A stretch of 64,000 nucleotides of DNA, taken from NCBI RefSeq assembly GCF_001746365.1, contig NZ_MJAJ01000034.1, positions 25,984 to 89,983 of the forward strand, given 5' to 3'. Shown here one piece after another: positions 52,557 to 60,425 of this stretch; positions within the stretch are counted from its first letter, which is position 1; each line of letters opens with the position of its first letter. The notes below the pieces were generated by a model that saw nothing but the letters and a program-made list of their open reading frames with translations, did no database searches and was not told where the DNA came from. A program made the position numbers and the translations under genes. The DNA comes from Streptomyces sp. LUP30. Lineage in GTDB: Bacteria; Actinomycetota; Actinomycetes; Streptomycetales; Streptomycetaceae.

Positions 52557-52928
52557 GTGCAGACCGATATCGATCCGCGCAACCTGATCGGCCGCAAGGC
52601 GTTCGACCGCAACGGCACCAAGATCGGCACCGTCGACGAGGTCTACCTGGACGACGCGACCGGTGTTCCGGAGTGGGCGGCCATACGCACGGGCCTGTTC
52701 TCCCGCGACGCCTTCGTCCCCCTCGAGCCCAGCGAGCTGGTCGAAGGCGCGCTGCGCATCCCCTTCGACCGGGCGCTGATCAAGGACGCTCCGGACTTCG
52801 GCGTGGGCCGCCACCTCTCTCCGGAGCAGGAACTCCAGCTCTACCACCACTACGGTCTCGACCTGGGCACTCCTCCCCCGCTCCCCGATCACGACTTCGG
52901 CCGGCTGGCCGGCACGGACGACGGCTGA
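52557..52928 (+). CDS. PRC-barrel domain protein
   Basis: A 123-residue protein; GTG 52557 follows GGAGGG. The N-terminal 80 residues (NLIGRKAFDRNGTKIGTVDEVYLDDATGVPEWAAIRTGLFSRDAFVPLEPSELVEGALRIPFDRALIKDAP) form a PRC-barrel; the tail LSPEQELQLYHHYGLDL is common in actinobacterial members. PRC barrels are protein- or RNA-interaction modules. It is divergent from the gcvP riboswitch leader and ends 5 bp before the convergent nucleotidyltransferase gene. Confidence 0.92.
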   Translation: MQTDIDPRNLIGRKAFDRNGTKIGTVDEVYLDDATGVPEWAAIRTGLFSRDAFVPLEPSELVEGALRIPFDRALIKDAPDFGVGRHLSPEQELQLYHHYGLDLGTPPPLPDHDFGRLAGTDDG

Positions 52929-52932
52929 GCCC

Positions 52933-53394
52933 TCAGGCACAGGCCCGTATCAGCTCACCCAGAATCCCGGCCGGGTCGTGGAGCGGCCGGGCTCCGTCCG
53001 TGACGACTCTTCTCGTGCCGGCGTCGACCGGGCCGGTCTTCGCCCAGGCGGTGGGTCCGACGCACATCTCCACCTCCAGACCGGACGCGGTGACATGCCG
53101 CCATTCGGTGAGCGGCCCCCAGGCACGGACCCGCACCACCTCGCCCAGGGACAGCTCCCGCAGCCACGAGTCGTCGACCGCGTACCGGCCCGGAGCCGTC
53201 GACAACAGCAGGAGATCGACGTCCGAGTCGGAGCGCGCTTCCCCCCGCGCGCAGGACCCGACGAGCAGCAGCCCGGCCACGTCGCTCCGGTCGGCGGACC
53301 ACCGGGTGACCCGGTCCACCACCGAACTCATCTCGGCCGCCCGCTGCGGCGACACCCCGGCCCCTGCCACGAACCGGTCTTCGTGCGCTGTCAT
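52933..53394 (-). CDS. Nucleotidyltransferase-fold protein
   Basis: A 153-residue protein with the minimal nucleotidyltransferase motif GSCARGEARSDSDVDLLLL (Gly-Ser and the Asp-x-Asp metal pair) near residue 46. A third acidic residue may be in the strand LEVEMCV. Such domains transfer nucleotides to small molecules or proteins, and the MNT type acts as the antitoxin of HEPN toxins. No HEPN gene is adjacent. Function is unknown. Confidence 0.85.
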   Translation of the reverse strand: MTAHEDRFVAGAGVSPQRAAEMSSVVDRVTRWSADRSDVAGLLLVGSCARGEARSDSDVDLLLLSTAPGRYAVDDSWLRELSLGEVVRVRAWGPLTEWRHVTASGLEVEMCVGPTAWAKTGPVDAGTRRVVTDGARPLHDPAGILGELIRACA

Positions 53395-53505
53395 CCAGCC
53401 CCCTCCACCGTCGGCGCCGCCCCGCCCGGCATCGCCGTCACTCCGGCGCAGTCCGTACGCCGTTCACACTGCTCACTCAGTCTCACTCTGTGTAACTGAC
53501 GGGCC

Positions 53506-54921
53506 TCACCGGGAGTTCCCGCTCCCCCACCCCGTGAGGCCCACGTCCGGACCGGGCGCCCAGGCCGCCGGCCCGTCGCCCTCGTCGGGTCTTCGCCGCA
53601 CCAGCGGCAGCGGATCCGCCGGTTCCAGGCCCGGATCGTCGGTCCGGAACGTCCGCACCCGCCCCGGCTCCGACTCGGGCGTCTCGAAGCGCACCGTCAC
53701 CCGGCCGAGGCCACTGCCCTGCACCCACCCGTGCCCCAGCTCGGCATGGCGCACATCATGCCCGGGTCGCCACCGGTGCTCCGCCGGGGCCGGCGCCTCG
53801 ACCACGGGCTCGCCCACCGGCTCCTCCTCGGAGCCGGCCGAGCGCACCTCCGCAGCCTGAGCGAACAGGTCCTCCTGGGTGAAGTCCGCCAGGCCGCTGA
53901 CGCCGACGCCCAGGAGCCGCACCCCACCGGTCGTGTCCACGGCGTCCAGCAGCCGGGCCGCCGCTTCCCGGACCACCGCCGGATCGTCCGTCGGCCCGCG
54001 CAGCGTCTCGGACCGGGTGAGCGTGGAGAAGTCGTAGCGCCGCACCTTCAGCACGATGGTCCGCCCGGACAGACCGGCCTCCCGCAGCCTGCGCACACAC
54101 CGGTCGGCGAGCCGCTGCACCTCCAGCTCGACCCGCACCCGGTCATGGATGTCCACGTCATAGGTGTCCTCGACCGACACGGACTTGGTCTCCCGCTCGG
54201 CCACCACGGGCCGGTCGTCCCGCGCGAGCGCCATGGCGTACAGGGCATGCCCGTGGGCCTTGCCCAGCAGCCGCACCAGCTCGTCCTCACCGGCCTCGGC
54301 GATCTCGTCGACCGTGGTGATCCCGGCGCGCCGGAGATGGTCCCCCGTGGCCGGGCCGACCCCCGGCAGCGTGCGCACCGACATCGGCCCGAGCATCGCG
54401 CGCTCGGTGCCCGGCTCGATCAGCACCAGGCCGTCGGGCTTCGCCTGCTCCGATGCGATCTTGGCGAGCATCTTGCAGGAGGCCAGCCCCACCGAACCCG
54501 TGAGACCTGTCACCGCCCGTATGTCCCCGCGCAGCCGGATGCCGGACAACCGAGCCGACTCGCTGTCCCAGGCCGCCTCCCCGGCCTCCAGGTCCACGAA
54601 CGCCTCGTCCAGGCTCAGCGGCTCGACCAACGGCGAGAGCGCCCGCAGCAGCGCCATCACCTGCTCGCTGATCGACCGGTAGAACGCGAAGCGCGGAACG
54701 AGGTAGGCGGCGTTGGGGGCCAGGCGGCGCGCCTGGGCCATGGGCATCGCCGAGTGCACGCCGAAGACACGCGCCTCGTAGGAGGCGGTCGCCACGACCC
54801 CACGCGGTCCCAGACCGCCCACGACCACGGCCTTCCCGCGCAGGCTCGGCTTGGACGCCTGCTCCGCCTGGGCGAAGAAGGCATCCATGTCCAGATGCAG
54901 GACGGTGGGCGCGTTTCTCAC
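53506..54921 (-). CDS. dinB: DNA polymerase IV (Y family) with C-terminal extension
   Basis: A 471-residue translesion polymerase. GTG 54921 gives VRNAPTVLHLDMDAFFAQAEQ, the first catalytic Asp motif; SLDEAFVDLEAG holds the other carboxylates; LPGVGPATGDHLRRAGI is the HhH thumb; residues 240-350 are the little finger. About 110 residues beyond the usual end form an extra region (HRWRPGHDVRHAELGHGWVQGSGLGRVTVRFETPESEPGRVRTF...), a small beta-domain also found at the C-terminus of UvrD-like helicases. LFAQ near its start could be a clamp-binding site. Confidence 0.94.
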   Translation of the reverse strand: MRNAPTVLHLDMDAFFAQAEQASKPSLRGKAVVVGGLGPRGVVATASYEARVFGVHSAMPMAQARRLAPNAAYLVPRFAFYRSISEQVMALLRALSPLVEPLSLDEAFVDLEAGEAAWDSESARLSGIRLRGDIRAVTGLTGSVGLASCKMLAKIASEQAKPDGLVLIEPGTERAMLGPMSVRTLPGVGPATGDHLRRAGITTVDEIAEAGEDELVRLLGKAHGHALYAMALARDDRPVVAERETKSVSVEDTYDVDIHDRVRVELEVQRLADRCVRRLREAGLSGRTIVLKVRRYDFSTLTRSETLRGPTDDPAVVREAAARLLDAVDTTGGVRLLGVGVSGLADFTQEDLFAQAAEVRSAGSEEEPVGEPVVEAPAPAEHRWRPGHDVRHAELGHGWVQGSGLGRVTVRFETPESEPGRVRTFRTDDPGLEPADPLPLVRRRPDEGDGPAAWAPGPDVGLTGWGSGNSR

Positions 54922-54989
54922 ATGTCCGATGCTGCACCACGCCACTGACAACGGCGTTCCACGGCCGCTGCCTACGCCCGGAGAGGGCC

Positions 54990-55673
54990 TCAGACCGCCC
55001 GGTTGCGCCGCCGCGCCAGCTCGTCCGCCGGGTTGTGCCCGACCAGCGTCTCCCCGGTGTCCACGCGCTCACCGTGCAGCTGCGACAGCGCGCTCTCCAC
55101 GTCCCGCCACACCACGCCCACGGCGATTCCGAAGACACCCTGCCCGCCCTGGAGCAGGGCGTGGACCTCGTCCGGCGAGGTGCACTCGTACACCGTGGCG
55201 CCGTCGCTCATCAGCGTCATGCGCTCCAGGTCGCTGAACCCGCGCTCACGCAGATGCCGGACGGCGCTGCGGATGTTCTGCAGCGACACCCCGGTGTCGA
55301 GGAACCTCTTGACGATCTTCAGGACGACGACGTCCCGGAAGCTGTACAACCGCTGGGTGCCGGAGCCGAGCGCCGGCCGCACGCTCGGCTCGACGAGCCC
55401 GGTGCGAGCCCAGTAGTCGAGTTGCCGGTAGGTGATGCCCGCGGCCGCACAGGCCGTGGGACCGCGATAGCCGATCTGCTCGGACGCCATGGACGTCGCC
55501 CCTCCGCCGCTCGGCACGGCCGCCGGTCGATGCGGGGCGTGATCGGCCGCGCCGCCCTGGTGCGGGTATCCCCCACCGGGGCGCAACCGAGAGCTCGGGG
55601 GAGGGTACGGACCGCTTCCCCCGACACCGAGTCCGGGGGCACCCCCAGCCGTACCGTCGCCGCTGCTTCTCAC
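54990..55673 (-). CDS. MerR family regulator (Rv1830/ResR-McdR-like)
   Basis: A 227-residue MerR regulator. GTG 55673 lies five bases after GGAGG and 24 nt after a predicted promoter start; it adds a 61-residue Gly/Pro-rich N-terminus to the MerR domain, which begins at MASEQIGYRGPTACAAAGITYRQLDYWARTGLVEPSVR. ATG 55490 is the shorter alternative. VVLKIVKRFLDTGVSLQNIRSAVRHLRERG is the dimer helix. It is the last gene of the conserved cluster and by synteny corresponds to M. tuberculosis Rv1830, a cell-division regulator. Its promoter carries a dyad for possible autoregulation. Confidence 0.88.
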   Translation of the reverse strand: MRSSGDGTAGGAPGLGVGGSGPYPPPSSRLRPGGGYPHQGGAADHAPHRPAAVPSGGGATSMASEQIGYRGPTACAAAGITYRQLDYWARTGLVEPSVRPALGSGTQRLYSFRDVVVLKIVKRFLDTGVSLQNIRSAVRHLRERGFSDLERMTLMSDGATVYECTSPDEVHALLQGGQGVFGIAVGVVWRDVESALSQLHGERVDTGETLVGHNPADELARRRNRAV

Positions 55674-55691
55674 GCCGACCTCCGTCCTTGA

Positions 55692-55732
55692 ACTGCCTTA
55701 TCGACGGTAGGCAGTCACCAGGGGTGCGTCAA
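55692..55732 (-). promoter_or_regulatory. MerR gene promoter with operator dyad
   Basis: On the minus strand TTGACG (55727-55732) and TACCGT (55704-55709) are spaced by 17 bp. The dyad ACTGCCT-N10-AGGCAGT (55692-55715) covers the -10. This arrangement fits autoregulation by a MerR-type protein. Confidence 0.6.
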
Positions 55733-55741
55733 CGATCGCCA

Positions 55742-55759
55742 CACTCGGCACGCCGAGTG
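55742..55759 (-). terminator. Hairpin between the DUF151 and MerR genes
   Basis: CACTCGG-CACG-CCGAGTG is a perfect 7-bp stem with a 4-nt loop, about 160 bp beyond the DUF151 stop and just upstream of the MerR promoter. A weaker TTTCCC/GGGAAA hairpin lies at 55779-55803. They probably end transcription of the preceding unit. Confidence 0.5.
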
Positions 55760-55917
55760 ATAATCACCCAAGGAGTGGTTTCCCGTACCCCACCGCGGGG
55801 AAAGGCTAGCCGAATGCGCTGAGAACCAGCCGTAGGACGCTCTCAGTGGCCCCCGGCATTTGCCGGAAACGGAGCGGGCGCCCCGTACGGGACGCCCTCC
55901 TCTCGCGCCTGCGCCGG

Positions 55918-56391
55918 CTACTGGTTGCTGGTGCCGAAGTCCTCGGGCGAGATCTGGTCGAGGAACTCGCGGAACTTCTCCACCTCGTCCTCCTGCTCGT
56001 CCGGGATGGCGATCCCCGCGTCGTCGAGCACCGTGTCGCTGCCGTAGATCGGCGTTCCGGTGCGCAGCGCCAGCGCTATGGCGTCGGACGGACGCGCGCT
56101 CACCTCGACCCCGCTGGCGAAGACCAGCTCCGCGTAGAAGACGCCCTCCCGCAGATCCGTGATGCGCACTTCGGTGAGCTCCTGGCCGACGGCCTCCAGC
56201 ACGTCCTTGAACAGATCGTGAGTCAGCGGCCGCGCGGGAGCCATGCCCTGCTGGGCGAAGGCGATCGCCGTCGCCTCGCCCGGTCCGATCCAGATGGGAA
56301 GGTAGCGGTCGCCTCCCACTTCGCGCAGCAGCACGATCGGTTGGTTGGAGGGCATCTCGACCCGGACACCTACGACATCGAGCTCGTTCAC
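55918..56391 (-). CDS. Bifunctional nuclease family protein (DUF151)
   Basis: A 157-residue protein starting at GTG 56391 (VNELDVVGVRVEMPSNQPIVLLREVGGDRYLPIWIGPGEATAIAFAQQG). This block, with RPLTHDLFKDVLEAVG and ARPSDAIALALRTGTPIY, is the DUF151/bifunctional nuclease signature; plant members have RNase and DNase activity. The C-terminus is acidic (DEQEDEVEKFREFLDQISPEDFG). By synteny it matches Rv1829. It lies 84 bp after the FtsR-like gene. Confidence 0.94.
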   Translation of the reverse strand: MNELDVVGVRVEMPSNQPIVLLREVGGDRYLPIWIGPGEATAIAFAQQGMAPARPLTHDLFKDVLEAVGQELTEVRITDLREGVFYAELVFASGVEVSARPSDAIALALRTGTPIYGSDTVLDDAGIAIPDEQEDEVEKFREFLDQISPEDFGTSNQ

Positions 56392-56475
56392 ACAGCAACC
56401 CTAGGCCGTGCCCGGGACGTTTGGGTAGTCGGGCCGGGAACGGGTGACCGATCCACCCTCGCCGAAACCGCCCGC

Positions 56476-57213
56476 TCAGGGCAGCCGCACCCCGAGCGCG
56501 GTCTGCACCAAGGCCGCATGCAGCCGCACTGTGAGGCCCGCGATCTCCTTGGTACGGGCCTCCGCGTGAGCCCTGGTCTGCGGATTGCGGTGGAGCTTCA
56601 GAGGAGCCACCACCTGATCCACGAGCCCGGCCTCGCGGTCGGCGGCGGCCTTCATCACCCGCAGATGCCTCGGCTCGATCCCGAACCGACCCAGCTCGGC
56701 GACGAGCGCGGCCACCGTGGCGGCCTCAGCGTCGTAGACCCCGCCCTCCAGCGGCACTACGAGCCCGTACGACTCCCACTCCTCGAGTTCCCGCTCACCG
56801 ATCCCCGCGGCCGCGAGCAGCTCGGACCGACCGATCCGGGCGACGGTGGGACCGTCCGACGCCTCCAGGACGGCCTCGCCGTCCCGCTGCCGGCCCACGG
56901 TCGGCAACGGCGCGGCCTCGCCGCGTTCCATGGCGTCCAGATGCTCACGGATGACCTTGAGCGGCAGATAGTGGTCCCGCTGCATCCTCAGCACATGGCC
57001 CAGACGTTCGACGTCCCGCACGCTGAACTTGCGGTACCCCGAAGGGGTGCGCTGCGGCTCGACGAGCCCTTCCGACTCCAGGAAACGGATCTTGGAGATG
57101 GTGACCTCGGGAAACTCGTCGCGCAACGCGTTCAGCACCGCGCCGATGCTCATCGGGCCACCGTCCGCCGCGGCGGTGCCGTGTCCGGCACCGCCCCTCG
57201 GTGTTCGAAGCAT
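56476..57213 (-). CDS. ftsR: FtsR-type MerR family regulator
   Basis: A 245-residue regulator. ATG 57213 follows AGGGAAGG. MSIGAVLNALRDEFPEVTISKIRFLESEGLVEPQRTPSGYRKFSVRDVERLGHVLRMQRDHYLPLKVIREHLD is the MerR HTH and dimer helix; a second helical domain (ELLAAAGIGERELEEWESYGLVVPLEGGVYDAEAATVAALVAELGRFGIEPRHLRVMK) resembles a further MerR-like unit. In Corynebacterium the gene in this position, next to the FHA protein gene, encodes FtsR, an activator of ftsZ. The assignment rests on domain and synteny. Confidence 0.88.
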   Translation of the reverse strand: MLRTPRGGAGHGTAAADGGPMSIGAVLNALRDEFPEVTISKIRFLESEGLVEPQRTPSGYRKFSVRDVERLGHVLRMQRDHYLPLKVIREHLDAMERGEAAPLPTVGRQRDGEAVLEASDGPTVARIGRSELLAAAGIGERELEEWESYGLVVPLEGGVYDAEAATVAALVAELGRFGIEPRHLRVMKAAADREAGLVDQVVAPLKLHRNPQTRAHAEARTKEIAGLTVRLHAALVQTALGVRLP

Positions 57214-57257
57214 GGACCTTCCCTGGGGGATTCCCCCGGGCAGAGCCCGGGGGCGGG

Positions 57258-58034
57258 TCAGTAGCCCTGCTGGCTCGCGTAGAAGACCAGCCGGTACTTT
57301 CCGATCTGCACCTCGTCACCGTTCGACAGAGCGACCTCGTCGATCCGCTCGCGGTTGACATAGGTGCCGTTCAGGCTGCCGACGTCCGCGACCCTGAAGG
57401 TGCCGTCGGGGTTGCGCCGGAACTCCACGTGCCGACGCGAGACCGTCACGTCGTCGAGGAAGATGTCGCTCTGCGGGTGGCGGCCGGCCGTGGTCAGATC
57501 GCCGTCCAGCAGGAAGCGGCTGCCCGAGTTCGGGCCGCGCCGCACCACGAGCAGCGCGGAACCCAGCGGCAGCGCGTCGACCGCGGCCTGCGCCTCGGGA
57601 GACAGCGCCGGCAACTGCGTCTGGCCGGTCACCTCCGCGTCGTAGGCCTCGAGACCGGAAATGGAGATCGTGGAGGTCGTCTCCGACGGACGCTCGGGTG
57701 TCAGCCCGGGACGCAGCGGCGCGCCGCAGTTGGAGCAGAAGCGGCTGTTCTCCGCGTTGCGGTTACCGCACCTCGTACACACCAGGGCTGACATAGGGGA
57801 AAACCCTCCACCCGCACTTGAGGCTGACGGTTGGCCGAAACCTATGCCGCCGGACTGTGCAGGGTCAACAGACGCCGCGCCCTGACCACCGGAAATGTCG
57901 CCGCCCGGACCACCCACCTGGTCCCTGAACAGCGGCCGCTGACCTTCCGCGTCGGGCTGTGCGCGATGACGCGCGGTCGCGTTGGCGCTGCTCTCTCGCG
58001 CGCTCTTGCCGAACAACTTCGCAAACAACTTCAC
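57258..58034 (-). CDS. garA: Zinc-ribbon FHA protein, GarA/OdhI-like
   Basis: A 258-residue phosphothreonine-binding switch protein. Order: basic N-terminus (KLFAKLFGKSARE), zinc ribbon with Cys86, 89, 100 and 103, the ETTS phosphorylation motif (residues 118-121), and a C-terminal FHA domain (AGRHPQSDIFLDDVTVSRRHVEFRR...SLNGTYVNRERID). In mycobacteria and corynebacteria, kinases phosphorylate ETTS and the protein then folds on itself, relieving inhibition of oxoglutarate dehydrogenase and glutamate enzymes. GTG 58034 is the start; an internal ATG at 57794 would give a shorter GarA-size form. Confidence 0.9.
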   Translation of the reverse strand: MKLFAKLFGKSARESSANATARHRAQPDAEGQRPLFRDQVGGPGGDISGGQGAASVDPAQSGGIGFGQPSASSAGGGFSPMSALVCTRCGNRNAENSRFCSNCGAPLRPGLTPERPSETTSTISISGLEAYDAEVTGQTQLPALSPEAQAAVDALPLGSALLVVRRGPNSGSRFLLDGDLTTAGRHPQSDIFLDDVTVSRRHVEFRRNPDGTFRVADVGSLNGTYVNRERIDEVALSNGDEVQIGKYRLVFYASQQGY

Positions 58035-58224
58035 GGGCGATTCCCCTTGACCGAAACAGACCCGCCCGTGGGGCAGGACGAACCCTGACTGATTACACCG
58101 GTCGAACCGGACACCTTCACAACGTCCGTGCCCACCAGACAGTTTCCACCACGCACCACCCGATCGGTGCGTCGACCCCCCGCAACCTCATGCCCCTGCC
58201 GGACGCCCCCCAAGCACTCCCGGT

Positions 58225-59097
58225 TCACCGGTCCGACGACCGAGCGTAGTCAGGCCGCTTCGCTGCTCGCAAGGCGTCCACAACGATCTTGTCGGACCGC
58301 TCGACGGTCACGGTGGCCTGCTCCTTCTCCAGAGTCTGCACCACACCTCCCGGGATGTTCAGCGCCGGCTCGAGATCCTGCGGGTTGCCGATGACCTTGA
58401 AACGGAAGGGCGTGTCGATCTTGTTCCCGTCCACTCTCACGCCCTTGCCGGATTCCGTCAGAAACGTCCCGGCGACCACCCGCACGCCGTTCACCTGGAT
58501 CGCCTCGGCGCCGGCCGCGCGCAGCTCCTGGATCGCGTCGAGCAGCATGTCCGCCTCGACCGTCCCCTTCGTGTCCTCGATCGTCATCGTGATGCCCGGC
58601 CCCTGGGCGGCGACCGTGCCCGCCAGAATGCCGAGTTGCCTCTCCTTCTCGACGGTCTGCTTACGGGCCTCTTCCGCCTGGTCGGAGCTGTTCTCCAACT
58701 CCTGCCGTTGCTTGTCGAGGCCCTGCTTCTCGTCCTCAAGACGCTGACTGCGGTCGCCGAGTTCATCGAGGATGCGAACAAGATCCTCTTGGCGTGCGCC
58801 GCGCAGGGCGTTTCCGCTGTCGCTGTTGGACGCGACCTGGACGGCCAGCCCGAAGCCGAGACCGAACAGCAGGACCGCGACGATGAGTTGGGCCCGGGTG
58901 ACCCGCGGCGGCCAGATTCCTTGGACCAGCCGCTGCCGACCGGTCAACGCGGGCTCGGCGGGCTCCGCCGCCGTGTCGTCCGCGGCCGCGTCGTCCGCGG
59001 GCGCGGCCGCGGCCGCGGGCACCTCGTCGGGCAGTTCCTTGCGCAGCCGGTACTCGGGCGTCTCGTCGTTCTCGTCCTGGTCGCTCATGGCCGTCAC
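58225..59097 (-). CDS. DUF881 family membrane protein (second copy)
   Basis: A 290-residue protein with an acidic, Ala-rich cytoplasmic start, one helix (LIVAVLLFGLGFGLAVQVAS), a coiled coil (QEDLVRILDELGDRSQRLEDEKQGLDKQRQELEN) and an extracellular DUF881 domain (GPGITMTIEDTKGTVEADMLLDAIQELRAAGAEAIQVNGVRVV). GTG 59097 overlaps the small-basic-protein stop by 4 bp; ATG 59088 is the alternative. It corresponds to Rv1825 by order. DUF881 proteins resemble cell-division factors (single helix plus coiled coil). Confidence 0.92.
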   Translation of the reverse strand: MTAMSDQDENDETPEYRLRKELPDEVPAAAAAPADDAAADDTAAEPAEPALTGRQRLVQGIWPPRVTRAQLIVAVLLFGLGFGLAVQVASNSDSGNALRGARQEDLVRILDELGDRSQRLEDEKQGLDKQRQELENSSDQAEEARKQTVEKERQLGILAGTVAAQGPGITMTIEDTKGTVEADMLLDAIQELRAAGAEAIQVNGVRVVAGTFLTESGKGVRVDGNKIDTPFRFKVIGNPQDLEPALNIPGGVVQTLEKEQATVTVERSDKIVVDALRAAKRPDYARSSDR

Positions 59098-59426
59098 GCC
59101 CGGAACACGTGCCGGCGGATCGCCGCGGCATTGGAGAAGATCCGGATTCCCAGGACGACCACCACACCGGTGGACAGCTGCGACCCCACGCCCAACTCGT
59201 CGCCCAGGAAGACGATCAGCGCGGCCACCACCACGTTGGACAGGAACGACACCACGAACACCTTGTCGTCGAAGATGCCGTCGAGCATGGCCCGCAAGCC
59301 GCCGAACACGGCGTCCAGCGCCGCCACCACGGCGATCGGCAGATACGGCACGACGGCTGCCGGGACCTCGGGCTGGACCAACAGTCCGGCCACGACTCCC
59401 ACGACGAGGCCCAGTACGGCGATCAC
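59094..59426 (-). CDS. sbp: Small basic family membrane protein (Sbp, DUF1290)
   Basis: A 110-residue membrane protein with three helices: MIAVLGLVVGVVAGLLV, VPYLPIAVVAALDAVFGGLRAML and VVSFLSNVVVAALIVFLGDELGVG. The GTG at 59426 overlaps the preceding DUF881 stop by 4 bp and its own stop overlaps the next DUF881 start, so three genes are translationally linked. It is the homologue of Bacillus Sbp, encoded near division genes, and of Rv1824. Confidence 0.95.
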   Translation of the reverse strand: MIAVLGLVVGVVAGLLVQPEVPAAVVPYLPIAVVAALDAVFGGLRAMLDGIFDDKVFVVSFLSNVVVAALIVFLGDELGVGSQLSTGVVVVLGIRIFSNAAAIRRHVFRA

Positions 59427-60319
59427 GATGCGTCCTTCTCAGTTCTCGGCTGTGCTGTACGTACGATCACACTCGGTGCGGCGGGCAGCCGGACGTCGTC
59501 CACCACCGAGATGGCCGTCCGGATGCCGTAGTTCTCCTGCAGAGCGTTCAGATACAGCCCGTCCGCGCTGTCCTGGAACCTCGTGCTCAGGTTTTTCCCG
59601 TCCCCCACCGCCAGCACCGTGTACGGGGGCACCAGCGGTTTGTTGTCGACCAGTATCGCCTCACCCGCCGCCCTGATGGCCGACAGCGCCGTCAGCCGCT
59701 GTCCGTTGATCGAGACGGCCTCGGCGCCCGACGCCCACAGCCCGTTGACCACGCGCTGCATGTCACGGTCCCGCACACGGCCGGTGTCGGAGAAACCCGC
59801 GGTCTCGCGCGGGCCGCCGCCACCACCCGAGGTGGCCTCCTTGGCGTCGTCCACCACCAGTTTCACGCCGGGTCCGTGCACCTCGACCGCTCCGGCCAGG
59901 ATGCCCACCAGGTCAGCGCGCTCGCCGCCGCCGCTCTGCTTGAGCGCCGCCTGCTGCCGAGTGCTCACCTCGTCGCGCAGCTTGTCGACCGTGCTCTCCA
60001 GCCTGTCGGCCGCCTCGGTCTCGCGGTCGATGCGGTCGATCAGTTCCTCGCGCTCCTTGGCGACGACCGGAGCCGCGACCCGCGCCTGCACCGCACCGAC
60101 GGTGACCACCAGGGCCGCAAGCACCAGGCCCGCGGCCAGAACGACCTTGGCCCCCGCCGTCCTGGGCATGCCCCCCGCGCCGTCGGTCCGTTTACGTGCG
60201 GCCGCCTCGGCGTAACCGTCGTCGAGGCTGTGATCCATGACGTTGGTGAGCAGCGACATGGACGCGTCCGGGCGCGACACGCGCGCGGGTGTGCTCCGAA
60301 CGGGGGGCGGCTGCGGCAT
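59423..60319 (-). CDS. DUF881 family membrane protein (first copy)
   Basis: A 298-residue protein: about 90 cytoplasmic residues, one helix (VVLAAGLVLAALVVTVGAVQA), coiled coil (KEREELIDRIDRETEAADRLESTVDKLRDEVSTRQQ) and DUF881 domain (GPGVKLVVDDAKEATSGG...DMQRVVNGLWASGAEAVSINGQRLTALSAIRAAGEAILVDN). ATG 60319 (MPQPPPVRS) is the chosen start; ATG 60328 and internal Met codons are alternatives. It corresponds to Rv1823. Two different DUF881 proteins flanking Sbp suggest a membrane complex at the septum. Confidence 0.92.
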   Translation of the reverse strand: MPQPPPVRSTPARVSRPDASMSLLTNVMDHSLDDGYAEAAARKRTDGAGGMPRTAGAKVVLAAGLVLAALVVTVGAVQARVAAPVVAKEREELIDRIDRETEAADRLESTVDKLRDEVSTRQQAALKQSGGGERADLVGILAGAVEVHGPGVKLVVDDAKEATSGGGGGPRETAGFSDTGRVRDRDMQRVVNGLWASGAEAVSINGQRLTALSAIRAAGEAILVDNKPLVPPYTVLAVGDGKNLSTRFQDSADGLYLNALQENYGIRTAISVVDDVRLPAAPSVIVRTAQPRTEKDAS

Positions 60320-60363
60320 GCCGCACATCGTCGCACGTCGCGTCCCGTACCTCCGAACGGCCC

Positions 60364-60415
60364 CACGCGCGTGCCGGACAGGCCCCGTCGGGGACACCTG
60401 TCCGGCACGCGCGTG
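60364..60415 (-). terminator. 19-bp perfect terminator stem
   Basis: CACGCGCGTGCCGGACAGG and its exact complement flank a 14-nt loop that itself contains CCCC-GTC-GGGG. It lies 11 bp beyond the guanylyltransferase stop and before the DUF881 gene, so the cluster is probably split into two transcripts here. Confidence 0.85.
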
Positions 60416-60425
60416 TGCAGGCGGT

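Noticed and set aside
52933..53394. MNT-HEPN toxin-antitoxin system
   Set aside because: The nucleotidyltransferase-fold gene has no HEPN partner beside it; neighbours are a PRC-barrel gene and dinB.
57258..57794. Shorter FHA protein starting at the internal ATG 57794
   Set aside because: It has a usable ribosome-binding site and GarA-like size, but the GTG 58034 start gives the N-terminus I recall for streptomycete homologues; kept only as an alternative.
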